Of a stretch of DNA of 64,000 bases, positions 12,357 through 23,345 are shown one piece after another (the stretch's first letter is position 1; every line of letters begins with the position of its first letter). Below the pieces are notes generated by a model. That model was not told the DNA's origin, searched no databases, and saw nothing but the letters and a program-made list of their open reading frames with translations. Made by a program: the position numbers and the translations under genes. Where the stretch lies: the NCBI RefSeq assembly GCF_014633365.1, contig NC_068352.1, positions 7,974,358 to 8,038,357 of the forward strand, given 5' to 3'. Origin of the DNA: Diospyros lotus (lineage: Eukaryota; Streptophyta; Magnoliopsida; Ericales; Ebenaceae).

Positions 12357-13330
12357 CACTATAAGAAAAATGTATTTTAGTGACCGAATTTAGTGACGGA
12401 ATTATTCCGTCGCTAATTAGCAACGGATACCGACGGAATTTTCGTAGCTAATTTTTTTTAATATTTTTTTAACTTAGTGACGGAATTAGCCACGAGAAAC
12501 CCGTCACTAAATTTAGCGATGGAAATCCTGTCGCTAAAAACAAAAAATATTAAATAAAAAAATTAAAAATTTAGCAACAGACTCAACCCCGTCGCTAAAT
12601 AATAAAAAAAATTAAAATTTAGTGACGGGGTCAACCCCGTCGCTAAAAAATAAAAAAATTAAAATTTAGCAACGAGCTCAACTCTGTAGCTAAAAAATAA
12701 AAAAAAATTAAATAAATAATTCAAATTTAGTGACGTGGTCAACTCGTCGCAAAAAAATAAAAAAATTAAATTAAAAAATTGAAATTTAGTGACGGAGCCA
12801 ATCCTATCGCTAAAAAATAAAAAAACATTAAATAAAAATTAAAATTTAGATAAATTTTTTTTAAATAAAATTAAATAAAAAATAAAAAATAAAAAAATTA
12901 ATTAAAAAATAAAATTTAGAGACGAGGATAAAAATAATTAAATAAAAAAAATAAAATTTAGGAACAGGCACAACCCTATCACTAAAAAATAAAATAAATA
13001 AATAAATTAAATAAAAAAATTAAAATTTAGCGACGGGACAACCCCGTCGCTAAAAAATAAAATTAAATAAAAAATTTAAAATTTAGCGATGGGGTACACC
13101 GTGTCATTAAAATAAAAAAATCAAAATATAGTGACACGATAAACCCTGTCGCTAAAAAATGAAAGAAAATTAAATAAAGAATTAAAATTTTGTGACAGGG
13201 TCACCCCTGTCACTAAAAAATAAAAAAAAATAAGTAAAAAATTAAAAATTTTACATTTAAACATATCATAATAATTTTTACTAACATTAATATTAGTAAA
13301 AACTAAACTAATAATTTTTAAACTTATTCA
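12357..13330 (+). mobile_element. CACTA transposon end with subterminal repeats, unit 1
   Basis: Starts CACTATAAGAAAAATG, one change from the CACTACAAGAAAAA terminus of many plant CACTA elements. It continues as an array of about 50-65 bp units. Each unit has a hairpin such as GCGACGGGGTCAACCCCGTCGC or a decayed form, separated by A/T-rich spacer. No opposite end (TTTTTCTTGTAGTG) and no transposase is seen, so it is a fragment ending in AT-rich sequence near 13330. Unit 2 copy: 58913-59640. Confidence 0.7.
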
Positions 13331-13344
13331 ATAAATTCTTCATG

Positions 13345-13549
13345 AAGGATCTAGAAAATGTGACTTATATTTTGGGAATTTGCATCTATAGAGATAGAGC
13401 GAGAACATTAATAGGTCTCTCACAGATCTCTTCGATAGTGTTGGGGGACATACCCTTAGAGAGTTGAACTCCACGCCTAAAAGATATAAAACCCTTCTTG
13501 AAATTCTCCATATGAAACCTCTTTAGCATATATACTAGTCTTGATATCG
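13345..13549 (-). pseudogene. pol: Ty1/copia RT C-terminal fragment, minus strand, unit 1
   Basis: The minus strand reads like the end of a copia reverse transcriptase: a MLKRFHMEN-type motif, then KKGF, GVQLS and MSP. The clearer copy is at 59700-59880. The stretch that normally follows in the same direction (SAIGSLMYAML...RPDIAHA) is found instead on the plus strand on the other side of GATATCGC. The gene is therefore split by an inversion. Not functional. Confidence 0.6.
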
Positions 13550-13655
13550 CATATTGTAATACCCCGGGAGCCCAGAGAGGTTAGTACATATCGAGGATAG
13601 TGTAAGAAATGAAACAACACCAGTTGGATACCTTTTGGGCTGAATGTTGGCAAAG

Positions 13656-13725
13656 AACTCCCAAGTTAAGCGTGCTTGATATAGGGAAATTCAAGGATGG
13701 GTGACCCTCCTGGGAAGTTCGAGTA
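13656..13725 (+). ncRNA. 5S rRNA-derived domain in Cassandra-1 left LTR
   Basis: GAACTCCCAAGTTAAGCGTG continues to TGCTTG (13656-13679), differing from the plant 5S sequence I know at one position. GGATGGGTGACCCTCCTGGG follows and extends to AAGT (13695-13718), with one extra C. These cover the 5S internal promoter region (A box and C box). The middle between the boxes is diverged. It is part of a retroelement, not a ribosomal gene. Confidence 0.88.
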
Positions 13726-14067
13726 GGCCCATCAGGGTAAATTGTTCCGATCTTCCTATCGCTCAATACGGGATGTTACAAGTGGTATCAGAGCCGACCT
13801 TTGGAGAAGACTGTCCAATGAGGGCGGGGAGTGGCACCGGGGCGCGAGGCCTGATCAAGGAGCGACTCCTGGCAGGCTTCTAGGATGGCAACCTCTAAAG
13901 GGGAGAATGTCTGGGACCAGTTGTAAGGTCGCATGACAAGAACGTCATGTGCTCAAGAGGGGGAGAATGTAATACCCCGAGAGTCCAGAGAGGTTAGTAT
14001 ATATCGAGGATAGTGTAAGAAAGGAAACAACACCAGCTGGATATCTTTTGGGCTGAATGTTGGTAAA

Positions 14068-14140
14068 GAACTCTCAAGTTAAGCGTTCTTGACCTAAGGA
14101 AATCCAAGGATGGGTGACCCCCCTGGAAAGTTCGTGTAGG
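14068..14140 (+). ncRNA. 5S rRNA-derived domain in Cassandra-1 right LTR
   Basis: Same domain as in the left LTR, with AAGTTAAGCGTTCTTG and GGATGGGTGACCCCCCTGG. It has a G-to-T change in the A-box part and a changed C-box end (AAAGTT). Confidence 0.82.
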
Positions 14141-14194
14141 CCCATCAAGGTAAGTTGTTCTAGTCCTTCCTATCACTAGATGCGGGATGTTACA

Positions 14195-14760
14195 CATATG
14201 TTGTGAGTGTCATGAGCAAGTATTAGTCCGATCCAGGTTTGGAACACTAGACAGTAGTAAAGTAAGTATTTGAGAAGGACTAAGGATTTGTTACTAGTGT
14301 ATGGAGAAGGTGATCTCTATGTTAATTGGTTCACAAATTCATATTTTCATTTTTATATGGACGATAGAAAGTCTACATCCGGGTTTGTGTTTGTCTATAA
14401 TGGTGGGATAGTTAGCTGGAAGAGTTCTAAGCAAGAAATTACTGCGGACTCCACTACTGAAGCTAAATATGTTGCAGCATGTGATGGTGCAAGAGAAGCT
14501 ATTTGGATGAGGAAGTTCCTTAGTGAACTCGAGGTGTTTTTTTCCATTGAGTTGTCGATATCTCTATATTACGAAAACAATGGGACTATTGCACAGGTTA
14601 GGGAATCCAGGTCTCACCAGAAATCCAAACACATAGAGCGATGCTTCCATCTGATCTAAGAGATCATGGCCTCGTGGAGACATACAAATGCAAAGGATTG
14701 TGTCATTAGAGAATATCGCGAACCCATTAACTAAAGCACTATCGCAGGCTCACCTTGATC
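14195..14760 (+). pseudogene. pol: Ty1/copia RNase H relic, unit 1
   Basis: Plus-strand end of a Tork-like copia pol. The linker (SVMSKY, a stop, SDPG, then RRTKDLLLVYG) leads into RNase H, with the open part at 14270-14659. Recognisable motifs are MDDRKSTSGFVF, SWKSSKQEI, DSTTEAKYVAA, KHIERCFHLI. The usual TDSDF catalytic Asp region reads TNSYF, and the CDN..A motif reads YENNGTIAQ, so catalytic residues are lost. After a stop, the end (ANPLTKALSQAHLDRHIQRMG) can be followed to the polypurine tract. Cassandra-1 sits just upstream in the same relic. Confidence 0.8.
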
Positions 14761-14834
14761 GCCACATCCAAAGGATGGGTATTAGATACTAGGAGAATTT
14801 GGAATAGGTACTTGTGATCTGTAAATCAACATTA

Positions 14835-14848
14835 GCGCAAGTCAAGAT
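14835..14848 (+). other. Polypurine tract region of copia, unit 1
   Basis: GCAAGTCAAGATTG in unit 1 and GCAAATGAAAGATTG in unit 2 both look like decayed forms of the copia signal AAGTGGGAGATTG just before the LTR. Confidence 0.5.
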
Positions 14849-16990
14849 TGTTAGTGTTAGTGCCCTTAAGGCTGGATTTACATGACATCTAATAGTTATA
14901 TTATGGGACTAATTTTGTAAATCTTCATTCATACATCTCCAATATATATATATATATATATGAATGAGCCCTTAGATTTCCTAATGAAAGTTTTATTCTT
15001 AAATGTTAAGAATATGTGACAACGATTTTCGAATTAAGAATTTCTTAAAGTGATTCTCAGTCCCTTGGATTTCTCATAAGAGGGTTATGATTAATCTATT
15101 ATGGACTGGTACATGAGTTACTACCTTTGATTAGTATGAAATATTAATGATAAAGGATGGTGAGTCACATACCATAATCCATGAGATGGATATAGTAGAC
15201 ATGTGGGTAGATGTTAGTTAAACATTTACTAAATGTGATGCAAGTGATATATCGCTTGGCTAAGAGGATCTATGATCTATCACTAGCTTCAGTTGTGTTA
15301 CTGGTCCTTAGACTGGAGGTAACACAATTATCTTGTATGTTGGTATCTAAGATTTGGCATTGCTAAGAACCGCCAGGTTACCTCGGTGGGAGATGCATTG
15401 TGTGGCCTCTGTGCAGTAACGTATGGAGGCAAGTGATTGCTTTTGGGATCCATTGACCTTCGGCGTGAGGTGAACATCCTATGCGATCAATGGTGGTTGT
15501 GGTTGTATAAACCCCTAGCCAGGGTGCACATGATTGGAAAGGTGTTTTCAATGTAGGAAAGAGTTTCGATGTGTTATCTCATTCACACCACACTAGATCT
15601 TGCCATAGCTATTGAGATAATGAGTTTGATAAGTCCATAACTCTTACTTAATCGGAATGTTAATTGATGGAGGGATTATAGTACACTGGAATTCAAAGCC
15701 CAAATAGGTTCTCTTGAAGTATGACTTTATTACTAGTAGGATCGCCCTAGCATAATGCTAGTTGTCACTCAGTGTCTTTTGGGATCTTTATTATAGACTA
15801 AAGTGTTTGACGTGTCCTGGTTTCTGCTTAGTGGTGAACCTAGAAGGTCACATGCATATCCGAGTGTAATGGGTGACTAAGGGATTAAAGTTGTAATCAT
15901 TATTAAGAGTTAATGATGGCACTGTTAAGTTTTAATGGATCAAGTTCAAATTAACTAGTGCAATTGTGAAGAGTTGACAGGCAAGTCGTTAAAAGTTACC
16001 CTAGTTTCATTATGAGATAGTGAAAGAGCCATTAAGAGTTAATGGCGAGCCTGGATGCAATTTGTAAAAACTTGAAACAAGGGAATAGAACCGGTCAACC
16101 AGCCTTAGAGGCGGTCGGCTAACTCAAGGCCGAACCGGTCGACAAGTTGAGAACCCGTTGACCAGGCCTTACTGATTGAAGCAAACCAGTTGACCACTTC
16201 CTCTAAACTGGTAAGCCATTTCTTATAGCGAGGGTTACGATTCAACACGATTTCTTTGTTGTTTCTATAACGGTTTATGTGGGGCCCGTGGAAAATGAGG
16301 ACGATGAAAGGATGATATGCCTCAGGCATGCCTTTTCCCCCTTCGGCCTTGTCTTCTTTCTCTCTCCTAGTCGTTTGTTTGGATTTGGGAGCGTTTAGGG
16401 TTTTTGGTGTTCATATATAAGGAAAGAAGAGAAGAACGCCTAAGCTTTTCAGTTTTTGCAATTGTTGCGTCTTTTCTCTCTCGGCCAATGTATTTTGTTC
16501 ATTCCTAGAGCTTTGAATCCCTTCTTCCCTTAGCTCCAACTTGCTCATTTTTCTTCATTGCTACTGTAGCAATTCCAATCCAACAGAGTGACTACGTGGA
16601 TTTGGAACCTTTTGATTTGAACTTATTTCCAATTTAATCACCTACAAGAGGCTTGGCTTGGCTAGCACATAATCTCTCTTGTAGGTCTCAACCACTATTT
16701 GAAATGTGGATTGACTAGGGCCCTCGTGTTTTTGGGGGTCGGATTAAACATCCAAAGAGTTATTCCGGAGTTGTTCGACGAGTAACGGTTGCTGCCACGA
16801 GAGGATTTTGGAGCATCTTCATTAGAATCAAAATTGCCAGTAAGGTATATCACTAAATCCCCTTTTGTATGGTTTCAATTTGTATTGCATATTGTCCACA
16901 ATTCCGAGTCTTGAAAGGTGATCTTAATTTATTTCAGTTGCGTTTTGTATAAGTTTTTGAAGAAGTTTTAAAAATAGTAAAACCTTTGCA
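14849..16990 (+). mobile_element. Copia 3' LTR, unit 1
   Basis: Begins TGTTAGTGTTAGTGCCCTTA right after the polypurine tract. An AT microsatellite at 14939-14960 is the target site of Cassandra-2 in unit 2. Words of the GGTCAACC/GGTCGACC type cluster at 16090-16200, and a TATA box lies at 16413-16421. The right end is uncertain; I stop near 16990 where sequence like an inverted LTR (compare 11000-11300) ends. No coding sequence. Confidence 0.6.
16413..16421 (+). promoter_or_regulatory. LTR TATA box
   Basis: TATATAAGG in the plus-strand copia LTR, followed by a pyrimidine-rich leader. Transcription start would be about 30 bp downstream. Confidence 0.5.
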
Positions 16991-16994
16991 TCGA

Positions 16995-17185
16995 TACACC
17001 AAATGTTAGCCTTATCCTTTATGTAGATGTACCCAAGAAATTATATCTTGATTAGAAGGTTAACCAAGAAGATAAGTCTTCAAATAAGATAAATTTAATC
17101 ACAGTAAAATTTGAAGTCTTAATCACGATCAAATTAGGAGACCCAATCTCATATGAGTTTGAATTTTGGGTCACAATTATCACAA
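16995..17185 (-). mobile_element. Copia 3' LTR fragment, minus strand
   Basis: The minus strand begins TGTGATAATTGTGACCC immediately after a clear polypurine tract (17186-17203). The far end is not resolved; the length given is approximate. Confidence 0.45.
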
Positions 17186-17203
17186 TCTCCACCTTGACAC
17201 AAC
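17186..17203 (-). other. Copia polypurine tract
   Basis: The minus strand reads TGTCAAGGTGGAGAT just before the LTR, the common plant copia form of this signal. Confidence 0.65.
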
Positions 17204-17415
17204 ATTCAAATATGAAATTATCCAAAATATTTTCTTCCAACAAAATTATGGAGAATTAGTCTCCTTAATGAATATCAACCACATCCACATAATGCTACAA
17301 TATTGCAATAGGCAAGGACTTGGTTAACATATCTGCAAGATTATCATAAATGTTGATTTTTCTCATAGTAATTTCAACACAAGTAATAATATCTTGAATA
17401 AAATGATGTCTCACA
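17204..17415 (-). pseudogene. pol: Ty1/copia RNase H C-terminus relic
   Basis: The minus strand encodes VRHHFIQDIIT and then DNLADMLTKSLPIA, the usual end of copia RNase H, followed by a stop and a short tail to the polypurine tract. It is cut at about 17416 by the arm of a long inverted repeat, so the rest of pol is missing. Confidence 0.65.
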
Positions 17416-18711
17416 TTATTTTTTGGAATATAACCTCCAACCATTTTTTACATCTCTATTTCTTTTCAATATTTTTGGTTCATGAATTAAATCTTTCAAA
17501 ATTTGTAATAAATGAGGATATTATTAACATCTTTATTCCTTTTCAAGACTTTTGGTTCATGAATCAAATATTTTGGTATATGCAATTGCATCATTCCCAT
17601 ATTCCCATATTTATTAAGAAAATTATTCACAATATGGGAGAAATTTAGGTACCATATTTTGATTATGTAACATATATGTTAAGCTAGAGTGCCCACTGTG
17701 AATACTATAAAAGGGGATTGCAGGTAATGTAAGAAGAGCACCCATGAAAGAGACTATAGAGCAATGTAATAAGGAGGGAAAAACTAGTTGGTCAATAATT
17801 TACCATGGAAGTGTTGCAACATGTTTCATGAAATGCTCTTGTGGTAAATTATTGATTCAATTAGTAATTATCTCCTAAATTTTTAAAGGCAGGGTGATAT
17901 GAAAGGGTCGTAGAATCAATTTTCAACAACAAATGATTCTAAACTAGTTGGTCAATCACTTTTCAAGAATTTGCAAATAGAGGATATAAGGAAATTATGG
18001 GTGAAGGTGATTTTTTCTTATTTGTGATTGAGACTAATCTCTTGATTGTTCAATACGTTACTTCATAGATTATAGATTTTGGTGTTACATCTCACATATG
18101 TGTTTCTTTTCTAGATCTAAATCAAAGTAGGATGCTTGAAAAGTGTGAAGTGGTCCTAAAGGTGGGGAATGGAACAAGTGTTTCTGCATTAGCCATAGGC
18201 AATATTTTTATAACTATTCCTTCTAGACATGTTTTGAACTTAAGTGACTTTTTGTATATATTTGGTGTGTTTCGAAATGTAGTGTCCATTCCTAAGCTTG
18301 TTAAAAGAAAATTATGATTTTTTTTTTTGACAATATGTGTAATATTGTTTATGGTAATGAATATATTGGCAAACACATTTTGGTTAATGGTATTTACTTT
18401 CTTGATTTGCATGAAAAATTGGTTGGCTAACAAACGATTGCTTACACCATTAATTTCTCCCATATTGTGAATTATTTTCTTAATAAATATTGTAATGATG
18501 CAATTGCATATACCAAAAGATTTGATTCATGAACCAAATTTTTAAAGATTTGATACATGAACCAAAAATCTTGAAAAGAAATAAAGATGTTAATAATGTC
18601 CTCATTTATTACAAATTTCGAAAGATCTAATTCTTGAACCAAAAATATTGAAAAGAAATAGAGATGCTAATGTTTGGAGGTTATATTCCAAAAAAATAAT
18701 ATTAAATTTTT
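17416..18711. repeat. Long inverted repeat enclosing a copia fragment
   Basis: The left arm (about 17416-17650) and right arm (about 18455-18711) are imperfect reverse complements over roughly 230-250 bp, from TTGGAATATAACCTCCAA inward to the words around CCCATATTGTGAAT. About 800 bp lies between them, including a copia protease piece. No target duplication or transposase was found. It may be a foldback-type element or an inverted duplication. The copia RNase H relic on the left ends exactly at the arm. Confidence 0.65.
18060..18440 (+). pseudogene. pol: Ty1/copia protease and pre-integrase fragment
   Basis: The plus strand reads IDFGVTSHIC, then EVVLKVGNGTSVSALAIG, then NVVSIPKLVKRK, a stop, and further on YGNEYIGKHILVNGIYFLDL. 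This is the aspartic protease followed by the pre-integrase region of a copia element. The catalytic triad Asp-Ser/Thr-Gly reads Asp-Phe-Gly, so the protease would be inactive. It lies between two inverted-repeat arms and has no gag or integrase beside it. Confidence 0.7.
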
Positions 18712-18944
18712 CTTACCAAAACAATTATATATATATATATTTCAGATACATGACAATGAATTTTAATCAATGTACAACAATGTTACAAAGTCAAGACACA
18801 ATTACCAGAGTAAAGCATTAGAAGGAAAACCATATGATTTTTTTTGACATAATTAATAGAGCTCATCTCATATGAATTTTTTTTTTTTTTGAATGCTTTG
18901 CTTTGATAATTAGTGTTTTTTTTTCTAAAATATAACTATTGAAG

Positions 18945-19562
18945 ATTATTAGAATCTCTATTTGTTTTCATTATGTTTGGTCTATGAATGAAACTTTCAA
19001 AATTTATAACAAATTGGGTTATGAAGATTTTGGGAGCCAGAAATGCAATTGTACCACTTTCATGTTTATTAAAAAAGTTATTCACAATTAGTGAGAGAGA
19101 AATCCTATTACCATATTTTGATTATGTAACATATATGTTAAGATGGAGCTCACCATGACTTAAAAGGGGACTTTGGGCAATGTATGAAGAACACCCACAA
19201 AAGAGATTGTACACAATGCAATAAGGAGAGAAAACCTATAGAAATTGTCAATGATTTTCACAAGAGGATTTCATTAAATAAATCGCAACACCTTATTTCA
19301 TTGCTCTACAATCTCTTTGATGCATTTTCTTCCTACATTGGTCACAGACCCCTTTTATGCACTCATGGTGAACTTGAACTTAATGTAGATATTACCTAAT
19401 CAAAATTTGATAATTGAATTTCTCTATCATTGTGAATATTTTTTAAGAAACATTAAAAGGATGCAAATGCATTTATTCTTTTCAAATGTTGAATTTACAA
19501 TTTGTTATGAATTTTGGAAAGTGTTATTCATGAATCAAAAATATGAAAACAAATAGAGAAGT
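18945..19562. repeat. Second, weaker inverted repeat related to 17416-18711
   Basis: 18945-19100 and 19420-19562 are diverged reverse complements (CTCTATTTGTTTTCAT against ATGAAAACAAATAGAG). The left part also repeats 17620-17780 directly (TTGATTATGTAACATATATG, then ACACCCA.. and AAGGAG). It is likely a relative of the larger inverted repeat. No product recognised. Confidence 0.45.
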
Positions 19563-21790
19563 ATTTGATAATTTAATTTAATCACATATTTATGTTTTCC
19601 CATTTGCAATCGAATAATATGGATTTGGAGTAAACCCTAACAACCTAACTTAAATTAGTTCCCTTATTTGTTATAGAAATTGCAATTTGTAACACACATA
19701 TATAAAATAAGGTTATATAGCATATGATATTTAATCTTTTGTTCTTTATAGGAATATGATGACAATATATTTGCTTCCTTATTTAAAGAAATATTGCCTA
19801 AGAAAAATTATAAAACTTCTAGAAATTACTGGCATACAGGTAACATAATCAAAATATGGTCACTAAAATTTCTCTTGCTTAGAAAATACAAAAATGATAT
19901 AATTGCAGGTCACTTTTTTCAAGTTAATAATTGAAAAGGAGTTCCCTAATTTATCTTAGGGAGGTAAAAAAGATGTCGAAAAACCCACATAAGTATCCAA
20001 TTTAAAGGAATGGTTGTTTAATAAAATATAATTCTATTAGATAAAATGAAAGAATTTTCACACAAGTAACTCAACAATATGAAGTATAAATTTTTTTTCC
20101 TTAAATATCATTTTCAAACAGCAAAGCAAGAAGTACTACAAATATGCAAAAATGAAACTCACTATATATTAAGAAGAATGAGTTGGATGGAACCTGTGTT
20201 AGAAAAAAGTATGAATATAGAGATCTTGGTTTTTGACATCGACAACCTGGTAGAACATATAAGGCTGAAAAAGAAAGAAATGTTCTCACCTACAATTTAG
20301 AATTATAGATGTTAAATAGGTCCCATAACTATTTGATAAGTGGGAGATCGATATAATTCTCACAAGGAGATTTATGGTGATACGTTGCTTCTCAATTAGG
20401 TTATATTTTCGTAACTAATAGTGCAATCGATGTTGACATAGGTTTGACCTAAGAGTGGCAATGAGGTTTAGGGTCAAGTTCTCTTCTAGCATATTCTCGA
20501 TGATGCCCCAACTTTTCCACCATGCTAGAAAAAACAATTACCCTAATCCCATCCCATTAGGGAATGAGGTTTAGGGTCACTCTTTGTTCAATTTATCCAT
20601 AAATTTGATTTAAAAATATCTTGTAAACAATAAACAGTAAATAAATAAGGACTCACCATAATCATGGGTGTAGTAGAGATCAGCGCCATGGTCACAGATC
20701 CCCAATTTAGCGACCAAGACGGAGACTGTAAGAAAAAGCAAAGGTAAACCTTATGATTGTATATGCTTCCAAGTGATAGGAAAAAGAACAACAGTGTAAA
20801 TGTTATTTGATGTCTTAAAAGAAACATCATATATCAGTATGAAATTGAATCACGATATTAACTGGGTGATTGAGCAAGCATTAGACGAAAGACAGAAAGT
20901 TAAGATGATTAAAAAGAGAAAATTTGGTGACTAATTCACACGAAAAGAAATGGTGAGACCATAAGAGGAGAAAATTGAGTAATGACTAGTGAGTGACAAT
21001 ACTTAGCGATGCCAAGTTCTGAAATCTATATATAGAGTATAAGATTGAGCAAATGAACAGCTAATCGAGGGTAGAGATCAAATCTAGGTAAAACCCTAAT
21101 ATATATGGTTCTTTTGTAAGAGTAGAAAAGGAAATGTTTTTTGGGCCGACCCAATCATCTAATTAGGTTAAATTGATTCCGTGCCAACCCAAACATCTAA
21201 TTAGGTCAAATTGATAAAGGCAAAATGGCAACAGTAAACTATTTGGGTTTATCCAAAAATCATGGTCCTTTTACATGTTATGGTCCCTTCAATATGAATT
21301 GATCATAGGGAGACAACCCACATATTATTTCAATAAGCCCCCCATAATTATTTCATCTAGTCATTAGGGTAATTTTATTAATTAAAAGATTGTAATTATT
21401 AAATTATAATTTGGTGACAAGATAAAAAGGTTATGTCCTATTAATTAGAGGAGTACAATTTGATTTGGAATTTCAATTGAGTTAAAGACTTGTTGCTGCC
21501 AACATTGATTGGGATTACAAATTAACCATTGTCTCCTGTGTTAGGCTATAGAAGTTTTGGCTTTAATTTGTGACTCTTAGTTAGTGCAAAGCCTTTGTTT
21601 CAATTAAGAAATATTTCCATTGAAATTTCCTTCTATTCAGAAAAAAAAAAAATGTAATCTTGTTGAACTTGTTTGTTTAATAACAAAAAGAATAACTACA
21701 CAGTATCAAAGGAAAAACAAGAAACCAAAAAAGAATAGAAAAGTAAAAGCCAAACTCACGCACACGAAGGAGGCAACAACACATACGTGT
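19563..21790. other. Unassigned AT-rich sequence
   Basis: I find no gene or complete element here. Between 20450 and 20580 a phrase of the type GGCAATGAGGTTTAGGGTCA occurs twice. Around 21140-21210 a phrase with CCAACCCAAACATCTAATTAGGT also occurs twice. Short reading frames (for example 20079-20300 and 20588-20830) resemble nothing I know. Confidence 0.4.
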
Positions 21791-21799
21791 TCTAACCCA

Positions 21800-22297
21800 T
21801 AAATAGGTCCTACTCATGGCAGGAGTGTTTAACCCTAGTCAATCCACTAGATCAAAGAACAAGAGACTTACAGAGAACCGATTACAAAGAATACATCAAA
21901 GAAAAACTACAAGAACTTAAAATATCGATACCGATGATTAAACTAGAGTCCATGCTCAATAGCCTGAGCAATCCCACTCACAACAATCATCACAACCTCT
22001 CTTACACAACCCAAAATGGAATTAAGAAAGATCGATACAAGAATAGGGTTTCTCTATATCTCTAGGGTTTCTACTTACCGAAAAAGGCAAAAGTCGAATG
22101 CCCTTTGCCCTTTCTTCTTTGCTTTATATATGGGAAGGCTACACAGCAAATTAGATTGATGGTCACAGATAAAAGAAGGCCCAATCTAATCCTACACGTG
22201 TCGGTCATCAAGATAGTGATCGTAACAAGAGAATAAAGCAAAATACATATAAGAACATATTAATAAATCAACTAATTGAATCAAAATATAATAAATT
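21800..22297 (-). mobile_element. Copia 3' LTR (element H), approximate
   Basis: Lies downstream, on the minus strand, of the RNase H relic at 22300-22577. The polypurine-like signal (minus strand TTCAAGGTGAAAATT) is at about 22295-22310. A strong TATA box sits at 22122-22130. The far boundary is a guess. Confidence 0.45.
22122..22130 (-). promoter_or_regulatory. LTR TATA box, copia H
   Basis: The minus strand reads CATATATAAAGC, followed by a purine-rich leader. Confidence 0.5.
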
Positions 22298-22310
22298 TTC
22301 ACCTTGAATC

Positions 22311-23311
22311 AAGTTCGTTGATTTTGGATTTGACCAGAGACTCCTGCAAAGTCTCCCAGCTACATTGGGAGCACATTGAGCAAGGACAAAGCTTGCTCAA
22401 ACTTAGACATTGGGATTGGTTTTGTTAACATATTAGCTGGGTTGATTTTTGTTTTAATTTTTTCAACCTTAACCTTACCTTTAGCTATTATATCCCTTAA
22501 AAAATGCAATCGCACATTTATGTACTTGGTTCTCTCATGAAAAGAAATATTCTTACTCAAGTGTATTACACTCTGTGTGTAATATCCTAGATTTCAAAAA
22601 TGGCTCAAAAGTAATTTTAACGTGGACCATAGGTGAAATTATCAAAAGAGTTAGGACTTAAGTATAATTTCTTACAGTTATCAGTATCGAATCGACTGTA
22701 GGGATTGCTTTGGCGTGTAAATGTCTATGAAAAATGTTATGGTCTCGACGAGTATCCCGAGATAGGATTTATGGTATTAAGAGAAATCAGAATTGAGTCA
22801 GTTTTTGATACAGCTAAAATACAGCTTTGCTTCAGGCTGAAAAACTGAATCATCGTAGGAGACTTCTGAAAAATAAATGGAACCCTGAGGGGGCTCCAGT
22901 TTAGCGTAAGGATAAACCCTAAAGTGGTTTTGGGACTAAACAAAGGTCCGGTGAGGGTGCAGGGACAAAATTATCCTATCGAGTAAGCTATGAATTATTA
23001 ATTTAGGATTTTCGGTATCGTAGTGCAAATTAATTTGACATTTGAGGTTGTAAATGCAATTAGAGAATTATCTAAGTGAAATAGAGATGAATCTTGAGAT
23101 TTAAATGTGTAATTTTCCTATTATTATTGGGTAATATAAAGTGATATATATACATATACAATTGTGTGCGTGTGCGAGTGAGGCAGCCGAAATTTGCGCA
23201 AGAATTGAAGGAAGGTTGTTGCAAGCTGGAAAACTAATTGCAGACAAGATTGAGAAAATTTAGCAAGAAAGTTCGGAGTGATTTGAGGAAGAAAGATTAG
23301 TGTATAATATA

Positions 23312-23345
<34 letters not shown>

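Larger units (their letters stand above)
13555..14194 (+). mobile_element. Cassandra TRIM retrotransposon, copy 1
   Basis: A complete 640 bp element without coding capacity. LTRs lie at 13555-13780 and 13968-14194 (226 and 227 bp). A PBS TGGTATCAGAGCC (13783-13795) matches initiator-Met tRNA, and a polypurine tract GAGGGGGAGAA precedes the second LTR. Perfect target duplications CATAT flank it (13550-13554, 14195-14199). Each LTR carries a domain closely matching plant 5S rRNA: AGTTAAGCGTGCTTG, then GGATGGGTGACC..CCTGGGAAGT. This is the hallmark of Cassandra. It needs proteins from other retroelements. The unit 2 empty site is at about 59873-59885. Confidence 0.93.
733..16026 (+). repeat. Segmental duplication, unit 1
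   Basis: This stretch matches 33968-62436 in the same orientation once later insertions are removed. Landmarks in the same order in both are: the end of a gypsy-type LTR, a SIRE-like gag with a MITE in it, the SIRE LTR, tails of two nested solo LTRs, AT-rich SIRE LTR sequence, a CACTA end, an inverted copia RT fragment, a plus-strand RNase H relic and a copia LTR. Insertions found only here are the LTR at 1-732, the solo LTR at 7454-9841 and Cassandra-1. The match was judged by reading landmarks, so identity was not measured. The real unit probably runs on to about 33967. Confidence 0.85.

Noticed and set aside
13656..13725. A genuine 5S rRNA gene
   Set aside because: Only the second half of the 5S sequence matches well, the middle is diverged, and the match is repeated in both LTRs of a small retroelement with PBS and target duplications. 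It is the Cassandra signature, not a ribosomal locus.
20079..20300. Small basic protein
   Set aside because: Its minus strand is open as well, codon content is that of AT-rich noncoding DNA, and no motif is recognised.
19563..21790. A host gene hidden in the one long stretch not explained by known elements
   Set aside because: No exon-like frame, no splice-site-bounded conserved peptide and no recognisable domain was found. Absence cannot be proven without RNA or protein searches.
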